Notes: a model not told the origin generated them from the sequence alone. DNA of 64,000 bases from Pseudomonas fluorescens (GCF_900636825.1 NZ_LR134318.1:248001-312000), one strand, 5' to 3'; positions 19,768-30,281 are shown, counted from the stretch's first letter. Numbers and translations: made by a program.

Positions 19768-20745
19768 TCAGTTGGTGATGAATTTGGCGCTGACGTACGG
19801 CGCGTAATCCGGCAGCACGGCTTCGACCTTGCCCTGTTCCTTGAGGAATACGGCGGTGTCGGTGATGGCTTTGGTGGTCGGCGCGCCGAGGTCGCTGACC
19901 TGGTCCGCCGCCAGTGGATAGACGTTGCCTTGCAGCAATAACGGAATGTCGCTGGCCTTGGCGCCAGACAGCTTCACCAGTTTGTCGACATTGGATTGAT
20001 TGGCCAGCCAGGCCTTTGGATCCTTGCGGTAGTCGGCATAGGCATCCAGGGTGACCTTGGCAAACGCGGTGACAATTTCCGGGTGCTTCTCGGCGAAGTC
20101 TTTGCGCACGATCCACGCATCGAAGGTCGGCGCGCCGAACTTCGCCAACTCGCCGGAGGTGATCAGCACTTTGCCGTTTTCCTTGGCCACGCCGAGTGCC
20201 GGATCCCAAACATAAGTGGCGTCGATATCACCGCGTTTCCACGCCGCGATGATTGCCGGCGGTGCAAGATTGAGCACGGTGACTTGCGACGGATCGATGT
20301 TCCAGTGCTTCAGCGCTGCAAGCAGGCTGTAGTGACCGGTGGACACGAACGGCACGGCGATTTTCTTGCCGATCAGATCCTGCGGGGTCTTGATGCCCGA
20401 GCCGTCGCGAGCGACCAAGGCTTCAGCGGCGCCGATCTGCGTGGCGATGAGGAAGGTTTCGACCGGGACTTTGCGAGTGATTGCAGCGGTCAACGGGCTC
20501 GAACCGAGGTAGCCGATCTGCACGTCGCCGGATGCGATGGCGGCGATGATGTCGGCGCCGTTGTCGAACTTGCGCCACGCGATGTCGGCATTGGTGGCTT
20601 TTTCGTATGCGCCATCGGCCTGGGCGACTTTCGCCGGGTCAACGGTGGTTTGGTAGGCGACGGTGAGATCGGCGGCCTGAGCCAGAAAACTTGCGGCGGC
20701 CAGCGAGGCAGCGGCGAGCAGGCGAAGCGGGAAATTCAGTTTCAA
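19768..20745 (-). CDS. tauA: Taurine-binding periplasmic protein
   Basis: 325 residues beginning at TTG 20745 ([10 protein letters not shown]) with GGAG seven bases before it; signal peptide 1-24 ends ASFLAQA. The mature protein has the SsuA/TauA sulfonate-binding pattern ([51 protein letters not shown]). First gene of tauABCD; sulfur-starvation induced in relatives, consistent with the upstream AT-rich motif. Confidence 0.94.
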   Translation of the reverse strand: MKLNFPLRLLAAASLAAASFLAQAADLTVAYQTTVDPAKVAQADGAYEKATNADIAWRKFDNGADIIAAIASGDVQIGYLGSSPLTAAITRKVPVETFLIATQIGAAEALVARDGSGIKTPQDLIGKKIAVPFVSTGHYSLLAALKHWNIDPSQVTVLNLAPPAIIAAWKRGDIDATYVWDPALGVAKENGKVLITSGELAKFGAPTFDAWIVRKDFAEKHPEIVTAFAKVTLDAYADYRKDPKAWLANQSNVDKLVKLSGAKASDIPLLLQGNVYPLAADQVSDLGAPTTKAITDTAVFLKEQGKVEAVLPDYAPYVSAKFITN

Positions 20746-20794
20746 TTGAGAGCTCCAGATCAGGCGACCGAATGTCGGCGTGAAAGGAGACTAA

Positions 20795-20832
20795 ATGATC
20801 TAAGAATCGCTAAATAAATAACTTTTTAGAAT
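20795..20832 (-). promoter_or_regulatory. Putative sulfur-starvation control region upstream of tauA
   Basis: Minus strand: ATTCTAAAAAGTTATTTATT then TCTTAGATCAT. The first block aligns with ATTCCTATAAGTTAGTTTAT upstream of the sfnB-like operon. The three-promoter comparison is the basis for the call. Confidence 0.5.
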
Positions 20833-20864
20833 TAGCTTATGAGCGGAAAAAACATGCACAAAGC

Positions 20865-20940
20865 AAAAGATCGCAGCCTGCGGCAGCTCCTACAGGAAAT
20901 CTCATTCCCATGTAGGAGCTGCCGCAGGCTGCGATCTTTT
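20865..20940. repeat. REP inverted pair (family A)
   Basis: Two near-perfect facing copies of GCAGCCTGCGGCAGCTCC, 18 bases apart, between the tauA promoter and the end of gshA. Confidence 0.92.
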
Positions 20941-20953
20941 TACCGACAAGCTT

Positions 20954-22537
20954 TTAATTACTGATTGCGAGAATGCTCGCCTGATACGAGCCAACGAACA
21001 CGTCGAAGTCACCGACTTCGTTCTGCTCCAGCTCAGCCTGCGCTGCCAGTGAAGTGCGCGCCAGTTCCTCAAACTTCGCCTGTTCATCCGCTGCCAACGG
21101 CTCGCTACGGAAAAACGCGGCATGCGCCTGGCTCTGACGCAACGAGAACTGCGCAAAGCTTTCCTTGTGCTCAGCCATCGCCGCCAGCACCTGCGCCGAC
21201 GGTGTCAGCGACGGATCGCTGACCTTGGCCAGCTGTGCGTCCAGCGCTTTGCTGTGGGCATCGCCGCCATGGCTCTGATCCAGCAACGCCGCCAGCGGGG
21301 CGATTTGTTCCAGCAGTTCGGCTGCCCAGGTCTTCATTTCGACCGCTTCGCCGTCGCGCTGCAATTGCAGGCCCGGACGGCGACCTTCTTTCACTACGCT
21401 GAGGAAGTTCGCGGTGGCGTTGCCGCACGACGTGTTGGTCAGCAACGGGCTGTCGTTCAGCGCGCAATACAGCAGGAACGCGTCGAGGAAGCGCGACTCG
21501 GTCAGGTCGATGCCCAGCTGCAGGAACGGGTTGATGTCCAGGCAGCGCACTTCAACGTACTGGATGCCACGGGCCATCAGCGCCTGAATCGGCCGCTCGC
21601 CGGTATAGGTCACGCGTTTCGGGCGGATGTTGGAGTAGTACTCGTTTTCGATCTGCAGGATGTTGGTGTTGAGTTGCACCCACTCACCGTCCTTGTGCGT
21701 ACCCACTTCAACATACGGCGCGTAGGGTGTGGCTACGGCTTTGCGCAGGCTGTCGGTGTAGCTCACCAGATCGTTGTAGCAAGGCGTCAGACCGGCCTGG
21801 GCGTTGCTCTGATAACCGAGGTCGCTCATGCGCAGGCTGGTCGCGTACGGCAGATACAAAGTGTCGGGATCCAGCTGTTCGAGCTGATGCGAACGGCCGC
21901 GCAGGAAACCGGCATCCAGCGCTGGCGAAGCACCGAACAGGTACATCAGCAGCCAGCTATAGCGGCGGAAATTGCGGATCAGCGCGATGTAGGACACGGA
22001 CTGGAAGTCGCGGTCAGTGCCGACGAAACCTTCCTTTTCGCGCAGCAGCGGCCAGAGCTTTTCCGGCAGGGAAAAATTGTAGTGAATCCCGGCGATGCAT
22101 TGCATGGTTTTGCCGTACCGCAGGGCCAGGCCCTTGCGATACACATACTTGAGCTGACCGATGTTGGAGGTGCCGTAATAGGCGATCGGAATGTCTTCCT
22201 CGGCCGGCAACGGGCACGGCATCGATGGGCTCCACAGGTATTCGTTGCCGAGTTTGCTGTAGGCGAAACGATGAATCTTGTCCAGGCTCGCCAGCGTGTC
22301 GGCCGGGTCGGGCAGCGCAGGCGTGATGAATTCCAGCAGCGACTCGGAGTAGTCGGTGGTGATCTGTTCGTTGGTCAGCGCGGAACCCAAAGCTTCGGGG
22401 TGCGGCGTTTGCGCCAGGCGACCTTCGCTGGTCACGCGCAGGCATTCACGTTCGATACCGTGCAGGCACTGCTCGAGCAGAGAGAGGTTAGCGCGCTCGC
22501 CGAGCATAGCCAGGCGGCGGTTGAGAAGTTCGCTCAA
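20954..22537 (-). CDS. gshA: Glutamate-cysteine ligase
   Basis: 527 residues if started at TTG 22537, which has AAGGA seven bases upstream and gives the length known for Pseudomonas GshA; an in-frame GTG at 22552 would add five residues. Type 1 GshA pattern: GIERECLRV near the N-terminus, [14 protein letters not shown], and [21 protein letters not shown]. It joins glutamate and cysteine with ATP, the first step of glutathione synthesis in the cytosol. It sits beside the tau operon but is separated by a REP pair. Confidence 0.94.
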   Translation of the reverse strand: MSELLNRRLAMLGERANLSLLEQCLHGIERECLRVTSEGRLAQTPHPEALGSALTNEQITTDYSESLLEFITPALPDPADTLASLDKIHRFAYSKLGNEYLWSPSMPCPLPAEEDIPIAYYGTSNIGQLKYVYRKGLALRYGKTMQCIAGIHYNFSLPEKLWPLLREKEGFVGTDRDFQSVSYIALIRNFRRYSWLLMYLFGASPALDAGFLRGRSHQLEQLDPDTLYLPYATSLRMSDLGYQSNAQAGLTPCYNDLVSYTDSLRKAVATPYAPYVEVGTHKDGEWVQLNTNILQIENEYYSNIRPKRVTYTGERPIQALMARGIQYVEVRCLDINPFLQLGIDLTESRFLDAFLLYCALNDSPLLTNTSCGNATANFLSVVKEGRRPGLQLQRDGEAVEMKTWAAELLEQIAPLAALLDQSHGGDAHSKALDAQLAKVSDPSLTPSAQVLAAMAEHKESFAQFSLRQSQAHAAFFRSEPLAADEQAKFEELARTSLAAQAELEQNEVGDFDVFVGSYQASILAISN

Positions 22538-22657
22538 TTTGGATTCCTTCACGCGTCAGTCGCCCCAATATGGGGGTGGGCAGGACGGTCTACAAGGGTG
22601 AAGTTGAAACTGGCGTTATCGCCTGGTTTTTCTAGCCAATCAGCCGCACACATAGCC

Positions 22658-22743
22658 TGTAGGAGCTGCCGCAGGCTGCGATCTTTTGATTTGGTTTTTC
22701 AATAGCAAGGTCAAAAGATCGCAGCCTGCGGCAGCTCCTACAG
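22658..22743. repeat. REP inverted pair (family A)
   Basis: Facing GTAGGAGCTGCCGCAGGC and GCAGCCTGCGGCAGCTCC with a ~30-base AT-rich spacer, between gshA and the thioesterase gene. Confidence 0.92.
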
Positions 22744-22784
22744 AATTCGTTGCGCCGAAATTAACTCAAAACGATGACCGGTAG

Positions 22785-23168
22785 CTACAGGACAGCGAAC
22801 GTGCCTTGTGCTTTCGCGACCAGTTTGTCGCCCTGCATCACCTCGGCTTCGACCACCAGCGTGCGCCGGCCCGGGTGAATGACCCGCGCCGTGCACATCA
22901 CCTCGCCGTCGGAAACGGCGCGGATATAGTTGATCTTGCATTCGATGGTCACGCTCTGCTGATCGAAGCCGTGGGTGCTGGAACAGGCCAGCCCCATGGC
23001 GATGTCGACCAGACTGAACAGCGCACCGCCGTGCAATTTGCCGCCGCGGTTGCGCAGTTCAGGCTCCAGCCCCAGGGCGACTTGCGCCACCCCGGTTTCC
23101 AGGCTGTGCAGGCGGCAGCCCAACAGCTGGAAAAATGCGCTTTCGACGAGCCCGGCCGGAATCTCCAT
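22785..23168 (-). CDS. PaaI-type hotdog thioesterase
   Basis: 127 residues, single hotdog domain. LHGGALFSLVDIAMGLAC near residue 47 is the PaaI-like active-site helix with the conserved HGG. It probably hydrolyses acyl-CoA or aryl-CoA thioesters; the substrate is unknown. The ATG overlaps the TGA of tex (TGATG), so it is translationally coupled to tex, an arrangement worth noting as the two have no obvious shared role. Confidence 0.87.
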   Translation of the reverse strand: MEIPAGLVESAFFQLLGCRLHSLETGVAQVALGLEPELRNRGGKLHGGALFSLVDIAMGLACSSTHGFDQQSVTIECKINYIRAVSDGEVMCTARVIHPGRRTLVVEAEVMQGDKLVAKAQGTFAVL

Positions 23169-25492
23169 CAGCGTTTCTTCAATTGCTTGGCGTTGGCGAA
23201 CAGCGAGGCCATCGCATTGTTCACCGGCGAGGCCGTGACGGTTTCCTTGCGTGGCGCGTTGTTCGACGGCTGGCGCTGTGCCGAGCCCGGACGCGAGCCA
23301 CGGGCACCGTCGATTTTTTCGCCCGGCGTGTCGCCCATGCGCATCGACAGGCCGACGCGTTTGCGCGGAATGTCGACTTCCATGACCTTCACTTTCACCA
23401 CGTCGCCGGCCTTCACCGCTTCACGCGGATCCTTGATGAATTTCTCCGACAGCGCCGAAATGTGCACCAGACCATCCTGATGCACACCGATGTCGACGAA
23501 CGCGCCGAAGGCCGTCACGTTGGTCACCACGCCTTCGAGGATCATCCCCAGTTGCAGGTCCTTGAGATCTTCGACGCCTTCCTGGAACTCCGCGGTCTTG
23601 AACTCCGGGCGCGGGTCGCGACCGGGTTTTTCCAGTTCTTGCAGAATGTCGGTGACGGTCGGCAGACCGAAAGTCTCATCGGTGAATTTTTTCGGGTCGA
23701 GACGCTTGAGGAACTCGGCGTCGCCGATCAGCGAGCGGATATCGCGGTCGGTTTCAGCCGCGATGCGTTGCACCAGCGGATAGGCTTCCGGGTGCACTGC
23801 CGACGAATCCAGCGGGTTGTCGCCATTCATTACCCGCAGGAAACCGGCGGCCTGCTCGAAGGTTTTTTCGCCCAGACGCGCGACTTTCTTCAGCGCCGCA
23901 CGGGTTTTGAATGCGCCGTGCTCATCGCGGTGAGCGACGATGTTTTGTGCCAGCGTCGCGTTAAGGCCGGAGATGCGTGCCAGCAGCGCGACCGACGCAG
24001 TGTTCACGTCTACGCCGACGGCGTTCACGCAGTCCTCGACCACCGCATCCAGACCGCGCGCCAGTTTCAGTTGCGAAACGTCGTGCTGATACTGGCCGAC
24101 ACCGATGGATTTCGGATCGATTTTCACCAGTTCGGCGAGCGGATCCTGCAGACGACGGGCGATGGACACCGCGCCACGAATCGACACGTCGAGGTCTGGG
24201 AACTCCTTGGCGGCCAGTTCCGATGCCGAGTACACCGATGCGCCAGCCTCGGAAACCATGACCTTGGTCATTTTCATTGCCGGGTATTTTTTGATCAGCT
24301 CGATCGCCAGCTTATCGGTCTCGCGGCTGGCGGTGCCGTTGCCGATGGCGATCAGGTCAACCGAGTGCTTGGCGCACAGGGCGGCCAGAATGGCGATGGT
24401 CTGGTCCCATTTGTTGTGCGGCACGTGCGGGTAGACCGTGGCGTGATCGAGCAGCTTGCCGGTCGAATCGACCACGGCCACTTTGCAACCGGTTCGCAGG
24501 CCCGGATCGAGGCCCAGGGTTGCACGCGGGCCGGCAGGGGCGGCCAGCAGCAGGTCGTGCAGGTTGTGGGCGAAGACGTTGATCGCTTCGGTTTCGGCGC
24601 CGTCGCGCAGTTCGCCGAGCAGGTCGGTTTCCAGGTGCGTGTAGAGCTTGACCTTCCACGTCCAGCGCACCACTTCACCGAGCCATTTGTCGGCTGGGCG
24701 ATTCTGGTTCTGGATACCGAACTGCTGGCCGATCATGCCCTCGCACGGGTGCATGGTGCCTGGCAGTTCGTCGCCGACCTTCAGTGCCGAGCTGAGAATG
24801 CCTTCGTTGCGGCCACGGAAAATGGCCAGCGCACGGTGCGATGGCATGCTTTTCAGCGGTTCGTCGTGTTCGAAGTAGTCGCGGAACTTGGCGCCTTCTT
24901 CTTCCTTGCCGGCAATCACGCGGGCACTGAGAGTGGCTTCCTGTTTCAGGTAGTTACGCAATTTTTCCAGGAGACTGGCGTCCTCGGCGAAGCGTTCCAT
25001 CAGGATGTACTTCGCGCCTTCCAGCGCAGCCTTCACATCGGCCACGCCTTTCTCGGCGTCGACGAAGCGTGCGGCTTCGGTTTCCGGAGACAGATTCGGG
25101 TCGTTGAACAAACCGTCGGCCAGTTCGCCGAGGCCGGCTTCCAGGGCAATCTGGCCCTTGGTGCGGCGCTTTTGCTTGTACGGCAGGTACAAGTCTTCGA
25201 GGCGGGTTTTGGTGTCGGCGAGCTTGATGTCGCGCTCGAGTTGCGGGGTAAGTTTGCCTTGCTCCTCGATGCTGGCGAGGATGCTGATACGCCGTTCGTC
25301 GAGTTCTCGCAGGTAGCGCAGACGTTCTTCCAGATGACGCAACTGGGTGTCATCGAGGCTGCCGGTGACTTCTTTCCGGTAACGGGCGATGAAGGGAACG
25401 GTAGAGCCTTCATCGAGTAGCGCGACGGCCGCTTCGACCTGTTGTGGGCGTACGCCGAGTTCCTCGGCAATGCGGCTGTTGATGCTGTCCAT
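23168..25492 (-). CDS. tex: Tex, RNA-binding transcription accessory protein
   Basis: 774 residues from ATG 25492 ([14 protein letters not shown]), with AGGTGG upstream. Domain order is as in Tex: N-terminal helical region, YqgF-like RNase H fold ([17 protein letters not shown] near residue 325), helix-hairpin-helix segments ([13 protein letters not shown]) and a C-terminal S1 domain ([19 protein letters not shown]). A ~50-residue arginine/serine-rich tail follows. Tex interacts with RNA polymerase and nucleic acids. It is transcribed away from ompR. Confidence 0.95.
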   Translation of the reverse strand: MDSINSRIAEELGVRPQQVEAAVALLDEGSTVPFIARYRKEVTGSLDDTQLRHLEERLRYLRELDERRISILASIEEQGKLTPQLERDIKLADTKTRLEDLYLPYKQKRRTKGQIALEAGLGELADGLFNDPNLSPETEAARFVDAEKGVADVKAALEGAKYILMERFAEDASLLEKLRNYLKQEATLSARVIAGKEEEGAKFRDYFEHDEPLKSMPSHRALAIFRGRNEGILSSALKVGDELPGTMHPCEGMIGQQFGIQNQNRPADKWLGEVVRWTWKVKLYTHLETDLLGELRDGAETEAINVFAHNLHDLLLAAPAGPRATLGLDPGLRTGCKVAVVDSTGKLLDHATVYPHVPHNKWDQTIAILAALCAKHSVDLIAIGNGTASRETDKLAIELIKKYPAMKMTKVMVSEAGASVYSASELAAKEFPDLDVSIRGAVSIARRLQDPLAELVKIDPKSIGVGQYQHDVSQLKLARGLDAVVEDCVNAVGVDVNTASVALLARISGLNATLAQNIVAHRDEHGAFKTRAALKKVARLGEKTFEQAAGFLRVMNGDNPLDSSAVHPEAYPLVQRIAAETDRDIRSLIGDAEFLKRLDPKKFTDETFGLPTVTDILQELEKPGRDPRPEFKTAEFQEGVEDLKDLQLGMILEGVVTNVTAFGAFVDIGVHQDGLVHISALSEKFIKDPREAVKAGDVVKVKVMEVDIPRKRVGLSMRMGDTPGEKIDGARGSRPGSAQRQPSNNAPRKETVTASPVNNAMASLFANAKQLKKR

Positions 25493-25850
25493 AAAACCAC
25501 CTGACATAGTGTGAAAGCAGGCTCGCAGGCGCACAAATAAAGGCCCGGAGTCTGATTGAGCGGCTAGAAAATTGCCGCTGCCTGGATCAACAGGCAGACC
25601 GTTGACCCGTTAAATCGAACAATTACTGCGCAGGCGAGGAAAAAGTCCCTGCCACCTGCGGTAACGATTCAGACGTTGCCTGGCACAAAACGCCGCGCAT
25701 TATAACCAGCGTTCTGTCATTCGGGGGCGTTGCAGTCTGTAGGCATAAACCCCGGTTTTATGGCAGTGAAGGAAAAATCTGCTAACAATGCACACGGTGC
25801 GTATAACGGCAGCTACGCCATAATGCGCGCCGAGCTAAAAGGAGCATCCA
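25493..25850. other. tex-ompR divergent intergenic region
   Basis: About 360 bases between divergently transcribed tex and ompR. It must hold both promoters. GCGCATTATAACC near 25695 and the short AT-rich stretch before 25800 are the only promoter-like pieces I can see; no gene or strong hairpin is evident. Confidence 0.5.
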
Positions 25851-26591
25851 ATGAGCAGCACTGCACAAACTGCTGAAGGCGAAAAAATTCTCATCGTTGA
25901 CGACGATCCAGGGCTGAGCAGCCTGCTGGAACGCTTTTTCGTCAGCAAGGGCTACCGTGCCCGCACCGTTCCGAACACCGAGCAAATGGATCGTCTGTTG
26001 TCGCGCGAGGTGTTCAATCTGGTCGTTCTCGATCTGATGCTGCCGGGCGAAGATGGCCTGACCGCGTGCCGCCGTCTGCGCGCCGCGAACAATCAGATTC
26101 CGATCATCATGCTCACCGCCAAGGGCGACGAGATCAGTCGCATCAAGGGCCTGGAACTGGGCGCCGACGATTATCTGGCCAAGCCGTTCAACCCGGACGA
26201 GCTGATGGCGCGGGTCAAAGCGGTATTGCGTCGTCAGGCCGCACCGGTGCCGGGCGCGCCGGGCAGCGAAGACGAAAACGTCACCTTTGGTGATTACGTG
26301 TTGTCGCTGGCGACTCGCGAACTGAAGCGCGGCGACGAAGTGCACATGCTCACCACAGGTGAGTTTGCGGTACTCAAGGCGCTGGTGATGAACGCGCGCC
26401 AACCGTTGACTCGCGACAAGCTGATGAACCTGGCCCGTGGCCGCGAATGGGATGCCCTCGAGCGTTCCATCGACGTGCAGATTTCCCGTCTGCGCCGGAT
26501 GATCGAACCCGACCCGTCCAAACCGCGTTACATCCAGACTGTCTGGGGCGTGGGTTACGTGTTCGTGCCGGATGGCGCCGCCACCAAGTGA
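25851..26591 (+). CDS. ompR: Osmolarity response regulator OmpR
   Basis: 246 residues: receiver domain with acidic pocket (ILIVDDDPGL) and phospho-acceptor aspartate in LVVLDLMLPGEDG, lysine in YLAKPFNPDEL, then a winged-helix DNA-binding domain (SLATRELKRGDEV to RYIQTVWGVGYVF). Followed on the same strand by its histidine kinase, 113 bases downstream. It controls osmolarity- and envelope-related genes. Confidence 0.96.
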   Translation: MSSTAQTAEGEKILIVDDDPGLSSLLERFFVSKGYRARTVPNTEQMDRLLSREVFNLVVLDLMLPGEDGLTACRRLRAANNQIPIIMLTAKGDEISRIKGLELGADDYLAKPFNPDELMARVKAVLRRQAAPVPGAPGSEDENVTFGDYVLSLATRELKRGDEVHMLTTGEFAVLKALVMNARQPLTRDKLMNLARGREWDALERSIDVQISRLRRMIEPDPSKPRYIQTVWGVGYVFVPDGAATK

Positions 26592-26600
26592 TCGGCGATT

Positions 26601-26690
26601 TGTAGGAGCGGGTCTGTCGGCCCGGGTTGAGTGACCCGGCTCGCAGACTCGCAATCCGCAATATGCGAGCATTGCTCGCTCCTGCAAGTG
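26601..26690. repeat. REP-like palindromic element between ompR and envZ
   Basis: TGTAGGAGCGGGTCTGTCGG at the left and GAGCATTGCTCGCTCCTGCA at the right form an imperfect facing pair, with an inner CCGGGTTGAGTGACCCGG hairpin. It occupies nearly all the space between ompR and envZ. Confidence 0.7.
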
Positions 26691-26704
26691 TGTAGCGGTT
26701 ATTC

Positions 26705-28018
26705 ATGAAAACCCCCGTCTGGTTCCCCCAAAGTTTTTTCTCCCGCACCCTCTGGCTGGTGCTCATCGTCGTGCTGTTTTCCAAGGCGCTGACTCTGGTT
26801 TATCTGTTGATGAACGAGGACGTGCTGGTCGACCGTCAATACAGCCACGGCGTCGCCCTGACGCTGCGCGCCTATTGGGCAGCCGATGAAGAAAACCGCG
26901 CGAAAATTGCCGATGCCGCGACGCTGATACGCGTGGTCGGCGCCGGTGTCCCGGAAGGCGAGCAGCACTGGCCGTACAGCGAGATTTACCAGCGGCAGAT
27001 GCAGGCGGAGTTGGGCGCCGACACCGAAGTGCGGCTGCGCATGCACTCGCCGCCGGCGTTGTGGGTTCGCGCGCCGAGCCTGGGTGATGGCTGGCTGAAA
27101 GTGCCGTTGTATCCGCATCCGTTGCGCGGTCAGAAAATCTGGAACGTGCTCGGCTGGTTCCTCGCCATCGGCCTGCTGTCGACGGCATCGGCATGGATTT
27201 TCGTCAGCCAGCTGAATCAGCCGCTCAAGCGTCTGGTCTACGCCGCACGGCAACTCGGCCAGGGTCGCAGCGTGCGCCTGCCGATCAGCGATACGCCGAG
27301 CGAGATGACCGAGGTTTATCGCGCCTTCAACCAGATGGCGGAAGATGTCGAGCAGGCCGGCCGCGAGCGCGAATTGATGCTCGCCGGGGTTTCCCACGAC
27401 TTGCGCACACCCTTGACCCGGTTGCGCCTGTCGCTGGAATTGATGGGCGACCGCAATGACCTGACTGACGACATGGTGCGCGACATCGAAGACATGGACG
27501 CGATCCTCGACCAGTTCCTCGCGTTCATTCGTGACGGGCGTGACGAATCGGTGGAAGAGGTCGATCTCAGCGATCTGGTGCGCGAAGTCGCTGCCCCATA
27601 CAACCAGAACGAAGAGAAAGTGCGTCTGCGCCTGGAGCCGATTCAGCCGTTTCCGTTACGTCGGGTGTCGATGAAAAGACTGCTCAACAACCTGATCGGT
27701 AATGCCTTGAATCACGCCGGCAGTAATGTCGAAGTCGCGGCTTATGTGTCCGGTGACGTCAGCGCACCGTACGTGGTGCTGAGCGTGATGGACCGCGGGG
27801 CGGGGATCGATCCTTCGGAACTCGAGGCGATTTTCAACCCGTTTACCCGGGGCGATCGGGCCCGGGGCGGGAAGGGCACGGGTTTGGGACTGGCGATCGT
27901 CAAGCGGATCGCGGCGATGCATGGCGGCAATGTCGAATTGCGCAATCGCTCCGGTGGCGGGCTCGAGGCGCGGGTAAGGTTGCCGCTTGGATTGATGTTG
28001 CCCAGAGATGCGGTCTAA
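26705..28018 (+). CDS. envZ: Sensor histidine kinase EnvZ
   Basis: 437 residues. Two membrane spans (about 15-36 and 150-170) flank a periplasmic region, then HAMP, then the phospho-acceptor helix with GVSHDLRTPLTRLRLS (histidine near 230), and an HATPase domain with N box LLNNLIGNALNHAG, DRGAGI and GKGTGLGLAIVKRIA. It phosphorylates OmpR. ATG 26705. A GCTTCAA-rich hairpin starts just past its stop. Confidence 0.95.
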   Translation: MKTPVWFPQSFFSRTLWLVLIVVLFSKALTLVYLLMNEDVLVDRQYSHGVALTLRAYWAADEENRAKIADAATLIRVVGAGVPEGEQHWPYSEIYQRQMQAELGADTEVRLRMHSPPALWVRAPSLGDGWLKVPLYPHPLRGQKIWNVLGWFLAIGLLSTASAWIFVSQLNQPLKRLVYAARQLGQGRSVRLPISDTPSEMTEVYRAFNQMAEDVEQAGRERELMLAGVSHDLRTPLTRLRLSLELMGDRNDLTDDMVRDIEDMDAILDQFLAFIRDGRDESVEEVDLSDLVREVAAPYNQNEEKVRLRLEPIQPFPLRRVSMKRLLNNLIGNALNHAGSNVEVAAYVSGDVSAPYVVLSVMDRGAGIDPSELEAIFNPFTRGDRARGGKGTGLGLAIVKRIAAMHGGNVELRNRSGGGLEARVRLPLGLMLPRDAV

Positions 28019-28101
28019 AAGCAGCTTCAAGCTTCAAGCTTCAAGCTTCAAGCAAATGCGCTTTTAGCTCGCAGCTTGAAGCTTGCCACTAGAAGCTGCT
28101 T
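28019..28101. repeat. GCTTCAA tandem repeat in a hairpin (family E)
   Basis: Four perfect heptamers GCTTCAA at 28024-28051, then a complementary GCTTGAAGCTTG run at 28073-28084. The outer bases AAGCAGCTTC / GAAGCTGCTT can also pair. It lies between convergent envZ and rimK and could act as a terminator for both, though no clean T-tract is present. Confidence 0.8.
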
Positions 28102-28103
28102 CT

Positions 28104-29009
28104 CTAGCCTTTGCCTTTGGTGCGGGTCATATTCGGCCCGCCATTCTTCTCAAGATGCTCGATGATGATCCCGGCCACGTTCTTCCCCGTGGTGGTCTCG
28201 ATCCCTTCCAGCCCCGGCGACGAGTTCACCTCCATCACCAGCGGCCCGTGATTGGAGCGCAGGATATCCACACCCGCCACTGCCAGGCCCATGACCTTGG
28301 CGGCGCGTAACGCAGTCATGCGTTCTTCCGGGGTGATCTTGATCAGGCTGGCACTGCCGCCGCGGTGCAGATTGGAACGAAACTCACCGGGTTTGGCCTG
28401 GCGCTTCATTGCTGCAATGACTTTGTCGCCGACAACGAAACAGCGGATGTCCGCACCGCCAGCTTCCTTGATGTATTCCTGCACCATGATGTTCTGCTTC
28501 AGGCCCATGAACGCTTCGATCACCGATTCCGCTGCGGTCGCGGTTTCGCACAGCACAACACCGATGCCTTGCGTGCCTTCCAGCACTTTGATCACCAGCG
28601 GTGCGCCGTTGACCATGGCGATCAGGTCGGGAATGTCATCCGGCGAATGAGCGAAGCCGGTCACCGGCAAACCGATGCCGCGCCGCGACAGCAGTTGCAG
28701 CGAACGCAATTTGTCCCGCGAGCGGGCAATCGCTACCGATTCGTTGAGCGGAAAAACCCCCATCATTTCGAACTGACGCAACACCGCACAGCCATAAAAC
28801 GTCACCGACGCACCGATCCGTGGAATCACCGCATCAAAGCCTTCAAGCGGCTTGCCGCGATAGTGGATCTGCGGCTTGTGGCTGGCGATGTTCATGTAGG
28901 CGCGCAGGGTGTCGATCACCACCATTTCATGCCCGCGCTCGGTTCCGGCTTCGACCAGACGGCGGGTGGAATACAGACGCGGATTGCGCGACAGCACAGC
29001 GATCTTCAT
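28104..29009 (-). CDS. rimK: RimK, ribosomal protein S6 glutamate ligase
   Basis: 301 residues, ATP-grasp fold: N-terminal [23 protein letters not shown]-binding [15 protein letters not shown] near residue 140, metal-binding acidic residues in [14 protein letters not shown]. It adds glutamate residues to the C-terminus of ribosomal protein S6. ATG 29009 overlaps the TGA of rimB by four bases. In P. fluorescens relatives, rimA-rimB-rimK form a translation-tuning operon; the same order is present here. Confidence 0.95.
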   Translation of the reverse strand: MKIAVLSRNPRLYSTRRLVEAGTERGHEMVVIDTLRAYMNIASHKPQIHYRGKPLEGFDAVIPRIGASVTFYGCAVLRQFEMMGVFPLNESVAIARSRDKLRSLQLLSRRGIGLPVTGFAHSPDDIPDLIAMVNGAPLVIKVLEGTQGIGVVLCETATAAESVIEAFMGLKQNIMVQEYIKEAGGADIRCFVVGDKVIAAMKRQAKPGEFRSNLHRGGSASLIKITPEERMTALRAAKVMGLAVAGVDILRSNHGPLVMEVNSSPGLEGIETTTGKNVAGIIIEHLEKNGGPNMTRTKGKG

Positions 29010-29485
29010 GCAACACCTGTGGAAGAGGTAGATACCGGGAACACCGGCTTGTCTTGTACATATTTGATACCCGGATTGACCACCAACTGGCCATCGATCA
29101 GGGCTTTGGAACCGAGTAACAGGCGATAACGCATGGACTTGCGGCAGGCGAGCGTGAACTCGATCGGCCAGACACGATCACCGAGCGCCAATGTGGTGCT
29201 GATCACATAGCGCTCCTGCGCATGGCCGTTGGAGCTTTTGATGGTTTTGCGCGTTACCAGCGGCGCTTCACAGCGGCGGTGGCGCAACTGCACCACGGTG
29301 CCCAGATGCGCGGTGAAGCGCACCCATTTTTCGCCATCGCGTTCGAACGGTTCGATGTCGGTGGCGTGCAGGCTGGAGGTGCTGGCACCGGTGTCGATTT
29401 TGGCGCGCAGGCCCGCCACTCCCAAATCCGGGAGCGCCACCCACTCACGCAGACCGACAACGGTCAAATGATCAAATGTTTTCAA
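29006..29485 (-). CDS. rimB: RimB, retropepsin-like protease of the RimABK system
   Basis: 159 residues. The aspartic protease-like signature [13 protein letters not shown] (DTGA, aspartate near residue 31) matches the family often annotated as ATP-dependent zinc protease. Start is TTG 29485 ([10 protein letters not shown]), with no good ribosome site, 16 bases after the rimA stop. RimB is reported to work with RimK on S6 tail turnover. Alternatives: a general retropepsin-like protein; the neighbours settle it. Confidence 0.9.
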   Translation of the reverse strand: MKTFDHLTVVGLREWVALPDLGVAGLRAKIDTGASTSSLHATDIEPFERDGEKWVRFTAHLGTVVQLRHRRCEAPLVTRKTIKSSNGHAQERYVISTTLALGDRVWPIEFTLACRKSMRYRLLLGSKALIDGQLVVNPGIKYVQDKPVFPVSTSSTGVA

Positions 29486-29501
29486 TGAAAGAAACCAACG
29501 A

Positions 29502-30281
29502 TTAACGCGTCCAGACCTCGGGTGAAATCCGGGCCAACGCTTTGAACGCAGGTTTGGCGAACCAGTAACCCTGCATCAGAAATATTCCACAGTCCGCGAG
29601 GAAATCCCGTTCACCGGCGCTTTCGATACCTTCGGCGATGACTGTAACGTCCAACTCCGCACAGATTGTGACAATCCCCCGAACGATCGCCTGACGGACA
29701 CGGTCTTGATCGACATCGCGGATCAGCGCCATGTCGAGTTTGATCAGGTCCGGTTGGAAGTCAGCCAGCAGATTGAGCCCCGAATAACCGGCACCGAAAT
29801 CGTCGATGGCGGTCTTGAAGCCGAATTCGCGGTATTCACGCAGAATATTGGTCAAATGGCGATAGTTATCTACGTGCTCGCTTTCCAGGGTTTCGAAAAT
29901 CAGTCGGTTGATCGGGAAATTGTGTTTTTTTGCCGCCTCCAGGGTGCTGCGAATACATAGCTCTGGACGATAGACGGCGTTGGGCATGAAGTTGATCGAC
30001 AAGTGTGTCTGCATATTTAGATCGGCCGCGCCCTGGATGGCGCGGGTCCGGCAGAGCTGGTCGAAGCGGTAGCGGTTATCTTCTGTAACCTGATCTAACA
30101 CGGTAAATGCGCCTTCCCCCGCCACGCCCCGAACCAGTGCTTCATGGGCAAATACCGTCTGGTCGCGCAGGTCGACAATCGGTTGGTAGGCGAAAGAAAA
30201 GTCAAAGTCCAGCGGCTCGCTTTGCTGGCAGCCCTGGCAACCGGCCTTGGCCGAGGTTAATGAGGTTGGAAATTTAGTCAC
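29502..30281 (-). CDS. rimA: RimA, EAL-domain cyclic-di-GMP phosphodiesterase
   Basis: 259 residues from GTG 30281, preceded by GGAG. A stand-alone EAL domain with all visible catalytic signatures: HEALVRG (EAL), LSINFMPN, IFETLESEH, the DDFGAGYSGL loop, LIKLDMALI, VIAEGIES and LMQGYWFAKP. These positions bind metal and c-di-GMP, so it should be an active phosphodiesterase. As the first gene of rimA-rimB-rimK it links the second messenger to S6 glutamylation. It has no membrane segment or partner sensory domain. Confidence 0.88.
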   Translation of the reverse strand: MTKFPTSLTSAKAGCQGCQQSEPLDFDFSFAYQPIVDLRDQTVFAHEALVRGVAGEGAFTVLDQVTEDNRYRFDQLCRTRAIQGAADLNMQTHLSINFMPNAVYRPELCIRSTLEAAKKHNFPINRLIFETLESEHVDNYRHLTNILREYREFGFKTAIDDFGAGYSGLNLLADFQPDLIKLDMALIRDVDQDRVRQAIVRGIVTICAELDVTVIAEGIESAGERDFLADCGIFLMQGYWFAKPAFKALARISPEVWTR

